Shown piece after piece: positions 60,247 through 64,000 of a DNA stretch of 64,000 bases; positions within the stretch are counted from its first letter, which is position 1; every line of letters begins with the position of its first letter. The translations under genes were made by a program, and so were the position numbers. The notes under the pieces were generated by a model, which searched no databases, had not been told where the DNA came from, and saw nothing but the letters and a program-made list of their open reading frames with translations. Where the stretch lies: positions 1,054,001-1,118,000 of the forward strand of contig NBBA01000001.1 of assembly GCA_002794785.1 (NCBI GenBank), in the 5' to 3' direction. This DNA is from Coniferiporia sulphurascens. Taxonomy: Eukaryota; Basidiomycota; Agaricomycetes; Hymenochaetales; Hymenochaetaceae.

Positions 60247-62480
60247 ATGTCCGACATCGAGAAGAAAGTCTCGAATGGCGCTCATGATGGAGACAATCAC
60301 TTTCTATCTAGGCGATTCGTCTCTTGTGTCCAGGCTGGGGGATTGACTTCCCGAGCCAAGGCTCTCTATCGTACTCCGGTTTTCCAGATCGTTATGCTTG
60401 GCCTTGTCTGCTTCATGGGACCTGGGATGTTCAACGCGCTTAACGGTCTTGGCGGAGCCGGTCAGCTCGACGCATCCACCAGCGCTAACGCCAACGCTGC
60501 GTTGTACGCAACCTTTGCAGTTTCTGCATTCTTTGCCGGGTACGCTATCTAGGTCTCTACTGCACTTCTTCCTTACTACAAACATTTCGCACGCGTATTC
60601 TCCGTGGTCGCTACGCTCTGCCCCGATCTCTAATTGTTTCCCCATAAAATGTTCTAGATCAATAAACAACAAGCTCGGCTCTCGACTCACCCTCTTGCTT
60701 GGAACTACTGGCTATGCGCTCTACATCGGTTCTTTCCTGTACTGGACCGCTACTTTTCTTGTCTGGCACGTTAGCTGACAACTCCTCATAGCGCTTTGAA
60801 TCTGCACAGAAATGCTGGAGCGTTTGTCATAGCAGCAGGGGCTATCGACGGACTCTGTGCAGGCCCTCTTTGGACCGCGCAGGGCTCGCTCATGCTCGCG
60901 TATCCAGTTGGTGTGTCCCACTTTTCATTCAAGTGCAATGGATCCATCCCATCGCTACCCTTACAGAAAGCCAGAAGGGGCTCTTTATCAGCATTTTCTG
61001 GAGTGTATACAATATAGGTGGTGTTGTTGGCGCGGCCGTGTCGTTAGGCCAAAACTTCAATTCAACCGTACGTTAAACCTCTTTTCGTCGTTCCGCGATT
61101 TGATAGATATTCGCGTTGCACACGAAGGCCGGTTCCGGTAAGTTGCTCCCCTATACTCTTTCCCTGACCATGTATGCTCAACAAGTTCACTGCAGTTGGC
61201 AATGGAACTTACGTGGGTTGGGCCTTGGTTTAAGTCGTCGCTCGTTTGTTGCTGACTCAATCCGTACAGATTGGTTTCCTTATCCTTACCTGCATCGGTG
61301 TCGTCATCCCCATTCTCATGATGGATCCGAACAAGATGGTCCGTACAGACGGTACGCGGGTCGTCACACCGCGTCGTCCTTCTTGGCGGGCAGAGCTTCT
61401 CGGGCTCTGGCTCACCCTTCGCGATGACCCTGCGATCCTCTTACTCTTCCCGACATTCTTCGCATCCAATTGGTTCTTAACTTGGCGTGCGTTTCCGTTC
61501 AGTCGAAAAAAAAGGTCTAAGATTGTGACTAATTGGAATACTCCGCGAGGCTAGAGTTTAACGATTACAACGGAGCTCTGTTCACTATTCGTGCGCGTTC
61601 GTTAAATAATATTGTATACTGGCTCGCACAAATGGCCGGCGCCATCGCGATCGGTCTGGTCCTTGATAGCAAGCACTTCTCGCGACGCACTCGCGCGTTT
61701 GCAGGTTGGGTGGTCCTCTTCGTTATGGTCTTCGCCGTGCACATCTGGGCGTATTTTTACCAGAGGTGCTCAATGAATCTTCTTTTTCACTCTGCACCGT
61801 TTGGTGGCTGACTGATAGTAATGTTCACCACTAGGACCTACACACGCAGCTCTGTAAAACTGTCCAAGCCCATGGATATTCACGACTCAGGCTACGTTGC
61901 ACATATATGGCTTTACGCCTTTTGCGCATTACTAGGCTCTATGTGGCAGACCGCTGCGTACTGGATGGTGGGGGCCATGTCGAACGACCCTGCCAAACTT
62001 GCCTTCCTCTCGGGCTTTTGTGCGTGGTCCCTACGATTGTGCTAAGGCAGGCTGTATGGCTCGGCTGATTACTTTCGTTTTGCAGATAAGTCAATCCAAT
62101 CGGCAGGTGCGGCAGGCGTTTGGCGCGCAGATGCAATTGGGCTTCCGTATGTACATTCCTGTCTACCAGAATTTAGACTCTTCATTGTCATTGCCTACAC
62201 TTCAGGTTCATGAACATTTTCCTCTCGACATGGGCGCTCCTCGTTGCCGGACTGGTATTCATGCTCCCAATGCTGTATCTGCGCGTTACGAATTACACCG
62301 AACGGGAAGAGGGTACGGCGCCAGAGTAAGTCCCTAGCCCTGATCTCATTTCATCCGTCACGTTTGAACTTGTGTGCACTATCATTTTGGCACAGTGTCT
62401 ATCCGGATGGCCACGAAAACAAGAGCCAATCGCTACAGGAAGCTGAGCCGCAGAAATTGGACTCACAGTCGAAGTCTTGA
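60247..62480 (+). CDS. UNC93-like (DUF895) major facilitator membrane protein, 12 exons
   Basis: Multipass protein of the fungal UNC93-like branch of the major facilitator superfamily; substrate unknown. Exons: 60247-60539, 60658-60738, 60792-60910, 60967-61067, 61107-61137, 61196-61212 (17 nt), 61270-61486, 61555-61765, 61836-62019, 62086-62146, 62206-62325, 62396-62480. Phases agree at every join. Typical blocks are QIVMLGLVCFMGPGMFNAL, GSINNKLGSRLTLLLG, YIGSFLALNLHRNAGAF, GPLWTAQGSLMLAYP, ESQKGLFISIFWSVYN, GFLILTCIGVVIPILMM, ALFTIRARSLNNIVYWLAQ and GSMWQTAAYWMVGAMSND. About ten hydrophobic spans are visible. The tail is short and hydrophilic (YPDGHENKSQSL...). Start ATG 60247 begins MSDIEKKV. 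The gene seems intact. Confidence 0.92.
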
Positions 62481-64000
62481 CATGGTACATCACTTTCGAC
62501 TCCCGTATACGACCATAGACTTGTTTTGGTTGTGCTAATGATCATGTTTGGGAGGGTTCCTGTGCGCATTCAAGTTCAATCCATTTCACGTAATAAAAAG
62601 TGTTGATCAAGGGAATACATGCCCCGCCAGCCTGTATATGGCATCCTATGGTCTTACTTAGGTCCACAGCTTATCGTCTAGCTGCTTCAGTTCCTTATCT
62701 CGCCTGCTATGGGCGGTTTTCCAACCCTGACTAGAACTGCCGGAGTTGTATCCGCTTGGCAACACTGCACAATCTGGTGGAAACTCTGAGTGCTTGTTTT
62801 TTGTTCGCAATTTCATGCCTGGCAAAATCAAATGGCCATGGCGATTCGACGAGTTATTGTGATATGACTACGGGGCTGTTTTGTGCGTGTAAACTCAAGT
62901 TGCGACAAGGAAGACAATGCGCTAGTAATATCTGAAACAGGGGGTGGATCAGAGAATGCTCCTGCGCCCAAGGCGTGCTAAAAGCTACGAGAAGATGCTT
63001 TCCGAAATTGTTTTCTATAAAGCTGATGTGATCGCAACGCACGTTGTCACGAAAGCAAATCATCACGACCCTCAAATTAAATGGCGCCCGTGCGCCCGTG
63101 CACAGGTCATTAAGTGCGTCTATTCACTACATCCGCGTAATAACGAAAAAATGGCAGGTCTCGACTGTGCGGATCATTACCAGTTCTGGTTTTACTACAT
63201 CAATCTACAACTTTTCTCAGCGATCGTGACGCGGTTAACGCAAAATCATTAGTTTGACTACCACTGAATTTGTGACTGTTTGAATGCTGACGGGGCCTCT
63301 GGCAGAATGGTAACTCTTGCGGACTGCAATTCGCTATTCTCATCGAGGTGTCAGTGGCAGCCCTTATGTTTCTTCGCGGCGAATCATCGAGCTGCCAGTG
63401 TTTATTTCCAATGATCTGGGCGATATACTAGTCGCGTTATGCTAGTACGATCATGGCCTTTAGTTTCCGATTCCTGATCTTCTGGAGGCTCCTACGGAAG
63501 GGCCCCGTGTCACGGTGTCAGCTACTACTGTAGTTAGGTAGTGAACATCTCGGTTCCACTGTACTCCTTTCTGCCTATCCAACTCTGCTTTTGCAGATAA
63601 TTACAAATACTAGTACCCATGCTATGCTGCAGATGTCAACCTCAAGCGTAATGTCAACGTGACCTAAAAATGGTGGTACCGACTGAATAATAGAGTTTGG
63701 ACTTCTCCGTTCCGATCGCGGCTTCACAAGTTCTCCGGCATCTGGTACTTACAGTACGTGTGTTTGTACGGGCGCATGTCTTGATCCAGCTTTTCCCCCA
63801 CGCATCTTTGTTACCTTGGAGAAGTTGAAACCTTGCGCTGGCAACTGCCCATGAACCTATTCAATTCGCTCTGACTACGCTCTGTGTCAACATTGCCATC
63901 AATCTTCTCTACAAATACGGCTACCTTCTGCAAAGTTGTGCTTTGTTCCTGACAAATATCCGGCGTCTAAACACATCAATGTTTAATCGACCCTGCTCCT
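62481..64000. other. no gene recognised
   Basis: One 102-codon plus frame (62944-63252) and small shadows occur, without motifs. A tRNA-like start near 63305 was considered and rejected for lack of a B box. Confidence 0.45.

Noticed and set aside
63290..63370. A tRNA gene near 63305 (TGGCAGAATGG, ACTGCAA)
   Set aside because: A-box-like start, but no B box and no acceptor pairing within the right distance.

Overview
The window is nuclear DNA of a mushroom-forming basidiomycete (Agaricomycetes). The grounds are short GT-AG introns (about 50-80 bp, micro-exons down to 9 nt), an RPB1 with a heptad CTD, a Bni4-type protein, a fungal UNC93-like transporter, a DUF6533-type membrane protein and Tad-like LINEs. 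No bacterial signals are seen.

Layout. (1) 1-12.6 kb is a nested transposon stack. A pogo-type DD35D transposase pseudogene is cut by a reverse-oriented LTR-retrotransposon remnant (about 318-1730). It is cut again by a small inverted-repeat element with tRNA-like Pol III boxes near both ends (3052-10671). That element was itself hit by a 6.7 kb LINE (LINE-A copy 1, 3388-10083) and by a foldback MITE (10127-10424). (2) 13.4-42.9 kb holds six members of one F-box-like gene family (three complete and similar, one complete but divergent, two broken), interleaved with transposons. These are a non-autonomous hAT element (13428-14124, 8-bp TSD), LINE-B (17152-24730, 15-bp TSD) carrying a nested LTR-type element (17629-19104, 5-bp TSD), and LINE-A copy 2 (32592-39275, 13-bp TSD). 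Two adjacent F-box genes appear to have been duplicated as a unit (about 15.4-25.4 kb and 30.1-40.6 kb), and each copy was later split by a different LINE. Between the units lie an intron-dense DUF6533-type gene (about 27.95-26.36 kb, minus) and a pair of about 262-bp inverted repeats (27947-28207 / 29146-29408). (3) 42.9-46.1 kb is gene-poor. (4) 46.1-62.5 kb is a conserved housekeeping block: BNI4-like (+), RPB1 (-), branched-chain aminotransferase (-), UNC93-like transporter (+). 62.5-64 kb has no recognised gene.

How it fits together. A stable euchromatic block (chitin-synthase targeting, Pol II transcription, branched-chain amino-acid metabolism, membrane transport) abuts a fast-changing region where an F-box-like family multiplies and transposons pile up. 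Element order can be read from target-site duplications: pogo first, then the tRNA-like inverted element, then LINE-A and the MITE inside it; F-box duplication first, then the LINE insertions. Both LINE families share an ATGA stop/start overlap between ORF1 and ORF2. Older elements carry CGA to TGA nonsense changes, consistent with C-to-T decay. Exon limits were read by eye from splice signals, reading phase and family knowledge; no transcript data or database search was used.
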